NCBI GenBank assembly: GCA_963576735.1 | Contig: OY755172.1 | Coordinates: 6,076,001 to 6,140,000 of the forward strand | Source of the DNA: Bedellia somnulentella | Taxonomy: Eukaryota > Arthropoda > Insecta > Lepidoptera > Bedelliidae | Length of the DNA: 64,000 nt | Direction of reading: 5' to 3' | Shown here: positions 1-12,800 of the stretch, piece by piece | How positions within the stretch are numbered: the stretch's first letter is position 1 | Layout: each line of letters starts with the position of its first letter | Notes under the pieces: model-generated | What the model was told of the DNA's origin: nothing | Seen by the model: the letters and a program-made list of their open reading frames with translations, nothing else | The model's database searches: none | Translations under genes and position numbers: made by a program

Positions 1-580
1 ATGTTTATGTTTTATTAAATTTGAGTGTTACTAAATAACCGACATACAACGCACAGTCCAGACTGCTGGCCATAAATTTGTCAATTGTCTAATGCCCACA
101 AAAACAGAAAAAAAACACTTAACGCTTTTGTGTAACTAAAATATATATAGTCAAAAAACCTTTCAATTTAAGCGGCACAAAAACGGCTATAAGATTATCC
201 CTTGACAATCGAATGATTATCGTGATTTCGGAAACAAGTGTACTTCAGACTTAACATCATTTGTAAAAGTCACCTTAGTGTCAATATGTTTCCCCGACAA
301 ATTGTTATTTATTATCCGAACGGGTATTTACATTCTCATCTATTTCTACGGATTCACTGTTTTCCATTACTTCTTTTCAGAGTAGCTAAAATCAATACTT
401 ATATTTAAAGATCAAGTGACATAAAATATTACGCGAATCATCACAAATTATTCTCTCCATCAGCTCTAGTAGTTCTAGCTTGAGTGTGAATTAGTATCAA
501 TATTAATAGTGTGCACGTAATATAATAAATAATAAATAGCTGCAAACTGAACAAAAATCGATTAATCACTCGTTTATTAC
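1..580 (-). other. Intron of jbug, part in window
   Basis: AT-rich sequence downstream of the exon 5 donor. I see no coding potential and no repeat family shared with the rest of the window. Confidence 0.6.
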
Positions 581-804
581 CGTGAAGTTTGTAATCCCTC
601 TTTCCAAGTGTGAGTTGACCCAGTCGAGCGTGGCTCTGAAACCTGACGAGCCGGGCTTCATGAAGTATGACAGATAAGTCATACCAGACAGCTCATCGAG
701 CCAGGGTGACGCTAGGTATTCTGGTTCCAGCACCATTGGCACGTCGAGCTCACGGTGTGCCAGTTTCATTGCACGGCGGCAATTTTCTACTGCTTCGTGG
801 CGAT
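581..804 (-). CDS. jbug: jbug coding exon 5 (end of CH2, start of CH3)
   Basis: Acceptor CCTCAG precedes 804 and donor GTAATA starts at 580. It encodes RHEAVENCRRAMKLAHRELD, then EPEYLASPWLDELSGMTYLS (the CH2 C-terminal helix with the usual V-P-x-x-L-x-P-E-x-x-x-x-P-x-x-D-E spacing), then LDWVNSHLERGITNFT, which begins a third CH domain. The exon ends on a codon boundary; the next exon is outside the window. Confidence 0.93.
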
Positions 805-3800
805 CTGAGGAAAATAAATGAGATATGAATTGTCTGCTTTATGTTTTTTTGTTATATGTTTATATCAATACACTTGAACAATAAGTTTTTATTAGTATAG
901 GCAGAGTCGACAAAAGGTTTGTAATACCTGGCAAATAAACGCAAGAGGCGTTTATTAACTTTTTTCCAAATAGGTTTTTTATTTTTGCTCACACTTGAGT
1001 CGCCTGACATTTTGGTACATTTTATATTTGATTCAATACAGTCATCCGTGGTTTATTTTAGTAAGGGCCAGTTTTTTGATCTAAGGAGTTAAAAATATAA
1101 ACATTTGTTACATTGACTATAGTTAAATGTCTAACCAGTAGTCAAATCGTAAATCCATTTTGGTTCGATATTTGACCATTAGTTACTCTAACCACGGGTC
1201 AAAAAATGCATTTTGCTGATATCTAACTAATAGTTACGATATTTAACAAATTGTTGAGTTAACCACGGATCAAAAAACTGGCCCTAAGTATACTGTAACT
1301 GAAAGATTTACAACGGACACAAACACAACGCATAGATTAAACAACTAGAGGTAGGAAGTTAAAATTTGATATATGGGAATAGAGTATAGGTGAACCAATT
1401 AAGTGTATTTCTAAGGGACAAGAATAAGGTAGATTTTATGATGCAACCTAAACAAAGCAACTGTATGAAAAAACTTAACTTGAGTATGTTCTTCCTTTGG
1501 TGTGTGTAACAAATAAATAAAAAGATTATGCAAACTTTATACATACATATACATACATATACTCACGGCTATATTTCCCTAGAAGGGGTAACCAGAGCTA
1601 AGGAATTATAAATTCCTCAGCCACATTTGGAAGTTTATGAACTTTATGAATCAAACAATAGAGTTTTAATAAAAACTGCTTATATTACTTATTGTTTAAT
1701 GCTTGAATGGTGTAGATATTCATAATTTTAAGGAGAGAATGAAGATTTAACTCGAAAAACAACCCCTTAAAAGTGACTAATAAAGTTGTAAAGATCGCAT
1801 TAAGGGATATATTTTTTTATATCGTTAACTTCGATGCAAAAAATGTGCAAAAAAAAAAAAAAAAAAAAAATATATAGGGACATATTATACACAGATCAAG
1901 TTAGCCCCAAACTAAGTATAACTTGTATTATGGGATACTAACTCAACGATATATTTAATATTATATAATACACATATAAATAACATCCAAGACTAAGAAA
2001 CAATCATTTATGCTCATCACATAAATGTTGCTCTCAGCGGGGATCGAACCCGCGACCTCCAGACCGAGAAGCTAGTCACCTATCCACTCGGCCACGGCTG
2101 TCGTGGTGGAGTGGATAGGTGACTAGCTAGACAAAAGGTGGATAAAGTCAAAAACTGATATTGTTTTTTTATTACATTGATTTAATGTCCAACTCTGGAA
2201 TTTTGTATTTAATTGTTTTTTTTTATAGTAAAATAGGTGGGCAATGAAGCGGCAGCTATTATAAAAATGAATTATTAAAACTGTAGTTGCGGGAAACTGA
2301 AAATTATGTTGCATTTTTATAAACGTTATTCTAGGAACAATTTGCTACCTTATTTGGGACGCGTTGTATTTTATATATTTTACCGATATTTTTAATACGA
2401 GGAATTAATCTTCCGCCTTTGTGGCAAGTTCGATATAACTTATTTTTTGCATACTGTTGTACTTTGAAAACATCACATCACCAAAGACAAATATTTCAAA
2501 AGTCCATGTCAACTTTATAATAGCTTCGAATTATTTAAAGATTTTTGTTTCCTTTTTACTTGCTAAGTATATCTGAATTCATGACATTATAGAAGTTTTA
2601 AATTAAGAATGATTACTCTCCAAGAACGGTTGCATAATTTACAAGTACAAGTCACATGACAAATGTCATGGCAGTAGTTAGTTTACGCGTAAATCCGAAA
2701 CGCAATTATGTATGGCCGCACCCATCCAGCAGCTGACTCAACTGCATACACGCAATCTCGAGTTTTTATAAACGAGATATCTAAAAGAAAAATCGTCTAA
2801 TTGCGAATTGGATTGCGCATTTGCTTAGTAGGGTTTCCGCTCCATAATTAATACAATCAGGAGAGCTCAAATATTAGTTGTATAAATTAACTTAATTTTA
2901 GAGAATTTAATTTAATTTGCTATGTAGTGTCAGCGTAGTATAGCACTACCCCATTTCTTCCGGTGGGTGTACGTAAGAGGCGACTAACGGTATTGGGGCT
3001 TTTAAGGGATTTTTGGGCGATGTGGTTGGAGAACCAACAACCTTTATTTTACCATCTTTTCCCCACTCAGCTTTCCAAACCTGGCTGAGGAATTTTGAAT
3101 TCCTTAGCTCTGGCTACGCCTTCTAGGGATTATAGCCGTGAATATATGTATGTATGCATATATGTTTGATAAAATAAGCTAAAATAACTTTATTTAATTC
3201 AATTCTTTTACAACAAATAAATAACCTGAGAAAATACTATTTAACAATTACGGGCTCATGTTTATCCCTCCTATAAGTATCTTGGCAAAACAGACATCTT
3301 AACTTAAGACACCATCAAGTGTCAAAATTTTACAAGAAAACGCCAACTTACTTATACAAACACCACATTCTAATTCTGCATATAAAGTCTATTTTACATA
3401 AACGTGATATTGAATGAAACTCACTGAGTGTGCGCCAGTGCGGGAATGTCCCCGGCTTGCAGGAATCCAATAGAGCAGACAGCAAAATACCACTGTTCCA
3501 ATCAGTAGTCAAATTACCGACGCGACATTCTGGCAATGCTGATTGTAGCCATGATAGCATCAGTTTTCTGAAATGTCATTATATATTTTAACTTTATTTG
3601 TCAGAAAATACATACACGAACTCAAGCTGTTACTCCCCAAAGGGGAAGGCAGGGACCATCGACTACTTTCTAAGATCCTGTATCCGTGTACATTTTGTTT
3701 TTTCTACTTCGGACGACCAAGAAAAGTAGGAATTTGTATTAGTGAGTTCCTCATAAAATATCTTGAAAAAATGGAATGGATATTTAAGCTACAGTCACTA

Positions 3801-6800
3801 GCTATTGCGCTTGAGATAGTCTGTGTAAATTTTCCTTTAGCTTTTAGAATAGATTAGAAAACCCTTTATTGCACATCAAAAAGGAGAAACATTTACAAAT
3901 AAACAGAATTAAATAACAAGAGTACAATTGGCGGTCTTATCACTAAAAGCGATCTCTTCCAGAAAACCTTTGAATGGAGAGTTCAATAAATTAAAGTCAT
4001 GTGAGATGTGAGAGCTTTTGTTATATTTATATCAAAATTTAAATGGCAATGATTATTTTATTTATGTTTCTTAGAGCTTTTGATTTTTATTTCACAGAAG
4101 CCAAAGTAAATTCCTCAAGTTTTTGAATTGTAGCTTCTGCACGTTACAAAACATGAATAATGTGATACTGATTATACAAATAAGTGACTTTAATATTTGC
4201 TGTGTAGTGTCGGCTTAGAATAGCACTACCCCATTTCATGCGGTGGGTGTACGTAAGAGGCGACTAACGGTTTTGGGGCTTTTGAGGGATTTTTGGGCGA
4301 TGCGGTTGGAGACCCATCACCAACAACCTTTATTTCACCATCTTTTCCCCACACAACTTCCAAAAGTGGCTGAGGAATTTCTGATTCCTTAGCTCTGGCT
4401 ACCCCTTCTAGGGATTTATAGCGGTGAGTATATGTATGTATGTGTGTATGACTTTAATATAACTTCCTTCTACTGATTATATTCTGATATAAATGAACCA
4501 GACAAAAGCTTCCCAATTTCATCTTCCTCGGTGATGCAATTAGAAAATCAAACCTCGTAATCTAAAGCACATATGCCACGGTCCTTAAAGTACAAAGTAA
4601 ACAAATAAAAGCACCAAAATATAAATTAGAAATTTACCTTGGAGGGAATTTGCTCCGGCCAATTTGGTAGCGGACAATGAGTGACCAAATGAGACCCAAA
4701 ATTAATTTTAAATTGCCGTTCACGATGTCCACGTTACCTGAAAGTTTCCAGTTTAATTAATTACTTGTTTATGGGATGGCCGTGCGTTATTTCAGTTGTT
4801 CTTATATGTAAAGCCTTCTTGAAAATGGGCCTGTTTTATATATTAATCATTACTAGTACATATTTAATAGCATAAAAAGAAATACTGATTGACAACCATG
4901 CAAAGCATAAATATGATTTCAGTTACAAAAAAAATAGGAACCAATAATTTAATGTTTTTTGACATGAATTCCTCATGTGGGGATTATTACTCATAAATAA
5001 AAGATGTTATTAAAGGAAAGAAAAATTTCGACACTGGCGGGGTTCGAACCCGCGACCTTCGGGTATACGCCCCCGTCGCTCTGCCAACTGAGCTACAGTG
5101 TCAGTTGGCATCCAGCGCGAAATTTCTCTATCCTTTGTTTCTTTTTTACACGTTCAAGTAGTGTTTGCGTTTCCTACCTCCGAATTTTAACTAATTCGGA
5201 CGGCCACTTGTCTACCTTTTCAGATAGAATGCAAATGTTGGAAACGCCTAACTATCACATAATTTAATGTTTTTTGACATGAATTCCTCATGTAGGGATT
5301 ATCTATACATATAATAAATCTGTAGAAAAGTAATTTTTGTACATTGAAGAAATTGAAAAAAAAAATAGCAAGCGTGTGAACAGATAAGTAACAGAACCCA
5401 TTTCCATCATTTTTAAATTTTTTGTCTGTTTGTCTGTTTGTCTGTTTATATGTTTGTTTGTGCGCGCAAAACGTAAAATCTACGAATTTAATGCTGAAAA
5501 TGTTTATATACAAAAATTAAACGTAACTTGAGGTATAACTTAGTTTTTGTTTCATCGAAATCGGTTCACTCTATCAAAAGATATGATTAATTTTGTGAGT
5601 TCAAGAAGAAAAATATTACGTTACGCAATTCAGTATAGTACTTGCAACGACATCTTAAGTCTAAATATAGAACTAATGTTGATAGTTGGAATCCAAAGTC
5701 CGATAGATGGCGTTGTGCAAAAATAAAATAAAGAACCAAAATAAAATAAAGCAAAAATAAAATTTGCATTTTTTTAGCCCCTTTAACCCCTTATTTTAAA
5801 GTCGGTTAAAGTAATAGAAGCTACAGGAAACAAGCTAGGCGAAATTAATACAAGCTGCCAATATCAAGTGAATTCGCCGACTATGAAAATAACTGAAATG
5901 CTTTTAAATATTATCTTTACTTAGTTTCTTAAATTAGGCTTATTAATATTAATATATTATGTAAATAGTCTGCCTATTAATAAATCCAATTTGGTGAGCA
6001 TAATTTTGAAATTCTTAGCCATTCTTCAAATGCACGTCACTTCACAACCAGTTTTCGTGAACGTTTATAATAAAAAACTGAATTTTGGTCTACATTAAAC
6101 ACCAAACCTCTCTGGCTTCGTTTACATCCATCAATCTTTTCATACATGCTCTTTTATTCTTCATACTGCGGACACCTGCCTTTTTGAGCACGTTTTCTAT
6201 TTGATCCAAATCTGTCCTCCGAGGTCGTCCTCTACTAACATTACCTTCCACATTGGCGATAAAAAAAGTGTCAAGTACAAAGTGGCGATCGATAGTCTCT
6301 GCCTACCCCAATGGAAACTAACGGCGTGAGAATATGTATGTATGTATGTATTAAACACCAGAAACATAAGACATCTTTTAAGTTCTTCTTTTTTTAACAC
6401 TAAAATGATGTAGTGACCTTAGTGACTAACCTTAATTTAGTTATATTTGCATATTATACATACATACATATACTCACGACTATAAATCCCTAGAAGGGGT
6501 AGCCTGAGCTAAGGAATTAGAAATTCCTCAGCCACTTTTGGAAAATTGAGTGGGGAAAAGATGGTAAAATAAAGGTTGTTGGTAATGGGTCTCCAACCGC
6601 ATCGCCCAAAAATCCCTTAAAAATCCCCAATACCGTTAGTCGCCTCTTACGTACATCCACCGGAAGAAATGGGGTAGTGCTATTCTAAGCCGACACTACA
6701 CAGCTACTACAGTGCATATTATGCCACTGATAAATCGATTTAATTCAATGTATTATCATAGTACAACCAACAACCGTAAACCCTAATAATAGTAAATTAC

Positions 6801-9800
6801 CTTTTTTGAGCGGTTTTATTTAGCTTACCCCGTTTGTTTTATTCTTTCTTGAGTGAAATTTAGTAATTTAGTTTTCACCCCCTTCCTGTCAACCGGTTAA
6901 TATTTCTTTTCGGAAGGAAAAGACGTGATGAGCTCGAAGCAAAGAGTGATGAGCTCAAGGCCCGACCACCTGCGGCCATCAATAATAACTACCTATATAT
7001 TGGAGGGGTACTGATTTTTCAACATACGTCATAGAACATTTGTCGGAAAGATTGGCTATGTCAGTCACATGAGAGCACATGAACACACTCTTAATAGCCG
7101 GATACCAGAACTTGCTGTGGCCGAAATCGGGCGGGATTGATATATGATCTATGTGCAAAATTCCGAAGTGTTAAAAACAAAAGGGCTTTATAAATATATT
7201 GATGCATTATGCAGATCTGCTAGGATCGTACAAGGTAGCGATCCTTAATCTTCGGCTAACCCTGTAACTGTATCTAAATAAACACTAATTCAAATGAGAT
7301 ACACACAGTTACGACCTTTTATTATTTCAACTGGATAATGGCTACTGTAATTAATTAAATATCATTATAAAATACTCAATAGTTCCTACATCACAATAAG
7401 TGTGCGCATTAGATTTCATTGGTTCTTTATTTTATTTCAAAAAGGTGATATACTCTTAACTAAACGACGTTTTTTTGCTCTCGACAATCACGCGAACGAA
7501 GTCGCGGGCACAGCTAGTTACTCATAAATAAAAGATGTTATTAAAGGAAAGAAAAATTTCGACACTGGCGGGGTTCGAACCCAGTTGGCAGAGCGACGGG
7601 GGCGTATACCCGAAGGTCGCGGGTTCGAACCCCGCCAGTGTCGAAATTTTTCTTTCCTTTAATAACATCTTTTATTTATGAGTAGGAACCAATAAACTAT
7701 TTACTCTTAAAATAGAACAAACCCTCGCAATTAAATCTGCTTCTATACTTCTGCATGGCTAACAAATAATCGCTAACTGGGAATTCGATATTTTTAAGAA
7801 CTTTTGGAAGTTCATCGAATATTTTTTTTATAACAACGGTAGGTGGGATATGGGTCTCCTGGGTCAGTGTAATTATACATACATACATATAGTCACGGCT
7901 TAAAATTGCGTGATGGTAATTCAACCTCAGCGACCTAAAATCAATTAAAGAGCCCCTATACGCTAAGTCACCTCTTACGAACACCAACGGGGAAAAATGG
8001 GGTGGTGCTATTTTAAGCTGACATTACACAGCTATAACATAATGTAGTAAACATGTGTTATGTGGTAAAGAGCTAACTCTTCTAAGTTAATACTTTACGT
8101 ATTATATCGCATGGATGAGTAGTAAGTATATTCCTCTACGATTAACACCATCACCGCACGATTACGCACCGATACGATTTACACCAAGTAAATTCTCGGC
8201 TATTTTATGTGATCGGCGATGGAATAATAAATTAAGGATGGTATGTAATCCTTTTTTAACATAATAAATCGTTGGTTAGTAAGCAATATATGCACTATTA
8301 GGATCTAAGACACCATTTTAGATATATTTTTGTATATTCTGCTATTAACAATAACTAAAACGATCTTACGTGCGAAAGTTCGAACTTATCCATCCGCTAC
8401 TTCACTGTTGGTAACTATTATATGTATGAGCAAGTTACTAGGATTACAACTCACGTATGAAATACCGAGTGCTATTATACATATTCTAATTTAGACTTGA
8501 TAATTAAACCTCTAACTGAGTTCTCGTATAAAATACACTCTTGACTTTGGCACCTACTATTTTGATTAATTGATTTGATTCGTAAACTTTGATACTTCTA
8601 TTTATATGTTCAAAGGATATATTTAATTTAGTAGTATATCCGTTTGTCATTAATTTATTGATACTTAAAAAGAAGTTATTAATTTATTGACACTCAGCCT
8701 GCATAAAATTTGGTAACACAAAAAATAAGGTTTTTCATAACCGACTAACCATAAAGTAGTATATATGCACACCTACATACATACAAATACTTACGGCCAT
8801 AAATCACAAAAAAGTGCCCCTTTTTGATGGCTGACCGCCAGAGCTTCAGAGCTGGAAACTCCTCAGACACATTTGGAAATTGATCCCTATCAATATTATA
8901 TTGTCCCCTGACAATATAGTAATAGAAATGAAGTATCGTTAGTGATGGGTATGCATCCAACCGCATCGCGCAAAACCACTTAAAAAAAGCCCCATACCCT
9001 TATTCGTCTCTTACGACACCCGTGCGTAGAAACAGTTCGTGAAATTCTAAGCCGGCACTACACGGTACTCTAAGCCTAAAATAGTAATGTATCTGCAATT
9101 CTTATAAACATTTACCACGTAACGATTGTTTCAAAGCGACCGAGCTTAAGTAGCAAAATGAACTGGTAAATATAAATATAATAACTACCTCTATAATAAT
9201 CATTTCACTTTTTCACTCTTTTCTCGATATCTTCAACACACTTTCCATCTCTAGTAAACATACTTCCTAGATATACACACTCATTTACTTGTTCTACTCT
9301 GTTACCATTAATCACAATCACGCATTCGGTCATATTCTCCTCTCTTTCAAAAACCATGGTTTTTGTTTTATCCACATTCACTTTCATTCCACACATATGA
9401 CTTTAGAAAAGACAAATTGGTGTAGGCCCGACCCAGGATTGGAACTCACGCCCTTCTGTTTCGGGCGGGTGTTCTACCCACTGGACTATCATGTCGCTCT
9501 TTAATTTATCATGGTTGTTAACGGTGAGGGAAAACATCGTGAGGAAACCCACATGGCTGAGTTGTACTTAGTCATGTGACAGTGTATTCGTACAAAACGG
9601 CGATAGGCCTGCCCCCTATCACGTGAGTACACTGTCTAAGCAAAACGTGGGTACCTTCTCTGGACACTAGATGGCGCTGCCATGTGAGTTCAGAAGTATT
9701 GGTACCTCTGCCAACCCCTTCGGGGATAAACGGCGTGAACGTTTATGTTATATGTTATGTTATGTTTCATTCCCTTTCTTTCAAATGACGCACATGCAAT

Positions 9801-12800
9801 ATTCATCACCTCTTGCAACTCTTTCGCCGACGATGCAAGTAGCGCTTGATCGTCAGCATACAAGAGGCATTTAACATTGATTCCACCCATTCTTAGTCCA
9901 TAATCACTTTCACGCAATGCTGTCAAACAGTCATCCATGAACAAATTGAAGAGCCACGGAGGGAGAAGCTACACATCCCTGTCGGACACCCCTAGAGATG
10001 CCAAACCAGTCAGTGTTTTCCCCGTTTACTCTTACACATGCACTAGAATCCTCATAGAGTGATACCAATGCACATATAAGTTGACTCCCCAAACCGAACT
10101 TGGATAACACCTTCCACAAAAACTATTTTCATTGGTCCTCAAATAAAGAAAATAATGGCCAGTGAATAATTCCGTGCCGAACATTGCCGTGTAGTGTCGG
10201 TTTAGAATAACACTACCCCATTTCTACCCGTGGGTGATCGTAAGAGGCGACTAAGAGTATAAGGGCCTTTTAAGTGATTTTTGAGCGAAGTGGTTAGAGA
10301 CTCGTCACCAAAAACATTTATTAATACCATCTTCTCCCCAATCAACTTCCAAACGTGGCTTTTTCCAATTTTTCATTCCAAAGCTCTGGCTACCCCGTCA
10401 AAAAAAAACTTTATTAGATAAAAATATTTTTTCTTTAATTAGTTAGGCATAAGTAATCAAAATCAAAGGTACGGAACTCAGACTCAAAATTCGTGTTGAC
10501 CCGTGTGAGCTCTGGCTGCCCCGCTTAGAAATTTAAAGTTGTTATTTTATGTACGTATCTTTAAACAATCTATTTGCTATTAATTAATGCTATTAACTAT
10601 TTACTGAATTAATTGAATTAAAAATCTAGTTTTGTAGGTTCCAAATAAAGGGTTTATTCAAATGAACTTACTACATACCTATATTAACAAGTTTAACACC
10701 ATCATCTTCAATAGCCTGAAGAGCTGTGGTGACATTCTCCAGCTTGTGATGTTGGTTGCTAGGGTTGGGACTCCATCCTTTTATCCTTCGTCCTTGAAGG
10801 GCTTCTACCAGTGCACACAACACGGTACCATCTCGGAAATCTTCCACCAGATCACCGACCTTTTGATGAAAAGACATGTAAATAACAATACCATAATCGT
10901 AATTTATTTATACAACAGATCCAACAAATCACGATACACATCTGGTTCAAGTTCACTAGAACCATAGATATAGAAGCCATAGATTGGCAGTAAGTGACAA
11001 ACGTCATAGCACAAACGTCAACAAAGGCAGGACCTCTCACGGACACGATAACGGCCTACAATGGTTTTGGCATCAAACATGACCGAAAATAAGTGTCTTA
11101 TTCACGTTAATTCTGGTATTTAAGTCTTAACTTTGGTGATTTTTTGATAAAGTTATTAATATTTAACAGCACATAATCTAAACCAAAAACATATTCTTTG
11201 ACAACCATAAAATTCAAAGCCATTCACGTCCAAATTAAGAATATAATAATTACGATTATGTATTCTTTATTATCGATCTTTAACCAAAATTTTCAATGCA
11301 AATATATGATACAAATATCTTCTATCATCATAACATTACAACTACTGTAAAGTTTACAAATCCACTAAAATATCAAATACATGAATTTTTATCAATTTTA
11401 ATAGAGCTAGTACGGAATCCGCCTTACTAATGTCACGCACACACACTCATTTACGCACACTGCTGTAATTTTTTTTGGTCTCGCCTGTCGTCTTTGTATT
11501 GCCAATCTATATCCGTAAGTATAGCATACTAAATCTATAACTCGAACTAAGCTCAAATTAAGACTGATATATGCCGATATATGAGGGCAATACACACTGA
11601 GCCCGCCGGGCCCCAGACCTATGTCGGCGGTCTAGTTTCCATACATAGGTTAGACATGACATGGCTCTTTCAGCAAGGGCCGCCGCGCTGGGTAGCCGGC
11701 AATGTCGGCAGCCCGGCGGGCTTACTGTGTATTGCGCATCAGGCTACATATTACAATATCGTTCCAATTTTTCTCAGTAAAAAAAGGAACATAACATAAC
11801 ATAACATAAACGTTCACGCCGAATATCCCCGAAGGGGTTGGCAGAGGTACTAATACTTCTGAACATCCCGTGACTTTGTCACCTGGTGTTCAGAGTACCC
11901 ACGTTTTGCATGGACAGTGTACTCACGTGATAGGGGGCAGGCCTATCGCCGACAAAAAGGAACTATCAAGAATAAATTACTTAGTGAATATGTTTTAGAA
12001 TAGCACTACCCCATTTCTTTCGGTGGGTGTACGTAAGAGGCGACTAACGGTATTGGGGCTTTTAAGGGATTTTTGGGCGATGAGGTTGGAGACCCATCAC
12101 CAACAACCTTTATTTTACCATCTTTTCCCCACTAAACTTTCCAAAAGTGGCTGAGGAATTTCTAATTCCTTAGCTCAGGCTACCCCATCTAGGGATTTAT
12201 AACCCTGAGTATATGTATGAATATGTTTTAGTTTTCATTTGCATTACAAAAGCATAAACATTCCTAATTAGCTGTTTACAAGAAACATTATTACTCATTA
12301 AAGAGAACGTTGCTGTAGTGGTTTTTGTGATTAACTCAGAAGGTTTTTTTATTGGCAAAAACATCAAGTAATAAAAAACCGGCCAAGTGCGAGTCGGATC
12401 GCGCACTAAGGGTTCCGTACTATCATATATATAGAAAATCCCGTTTGTGTGAAAATCATGGGAGCCAAATTAGGTAAGTATTTTGATTTATGACGTTTAA
12501 AATAGAACTACGGGCTAGATCTCATTCAAACCAATTTTCGTTAGTAGTTTGTATAGTAATACACATCATATATTTTTTTCAGTATTATCATGCCCATATT
12601 TTAGAAGTTACGGGGGGGGGGACACACATTTTAGCACTTTGAAAAAGTCTCTCGCGCAAACTATTCAGTTTTGAAAAAAATGATATAAGAAACCTCAACA
12701 TCATTTTCAAATACCTTTTGATAGATACCCCACACGTATAGGTTTGATGAAAAAAAAAATTTTGAGTTTCAGTTCTATGTATGGGGAACCCTAAAAATTT

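Larger units (their letters stand above)
5302..7517 (+). mobile_element. Non-autonomous Helitron, about 2.2 kb
   Basis: Begins TCTATACATATAATAAATCT and ends GTCGCGGGCACAGCTAG. It sits between A and T with no target duplication, the Helitron signature (5' TC, 3' CTAG). Both flanks match one uninterrupted sequence (GGGATTATTACTCAT) found in the family C copies near 4980 and 47380. It carries no Rep/helicase ORF. Internally it has a (GTCTGTTT)n run near 5420-5460, a LINE X piece (6098-6350) and a family A copy (6456-6707). Confidence 0.8.

Noticed and set aside
2027..2103. tRNA gene on the minus strand
   Set aside because: A and B boxes are present but the acceptor stem does not pair and it leads straight into a SINE body and poly(A).
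5028..5105. Functional tRNA gene on the minus strand
   Set aside because: Acceptor, D and T arms pair, but the anticodon arm does not form a normal 5-bp stem with a 7-nt loop, and the same sequence recurs in inserted elements with target duplications.
5004..5267. 87-codon plus ORF (STLAGFEPATFGYTPPSLC)
   Set aside because: It is the antisense reading of the family C tRNA-like repeat.
10662..10967. 101-codon plus ORF
   Set aside because: Antisense shadow of jbug exon 2.
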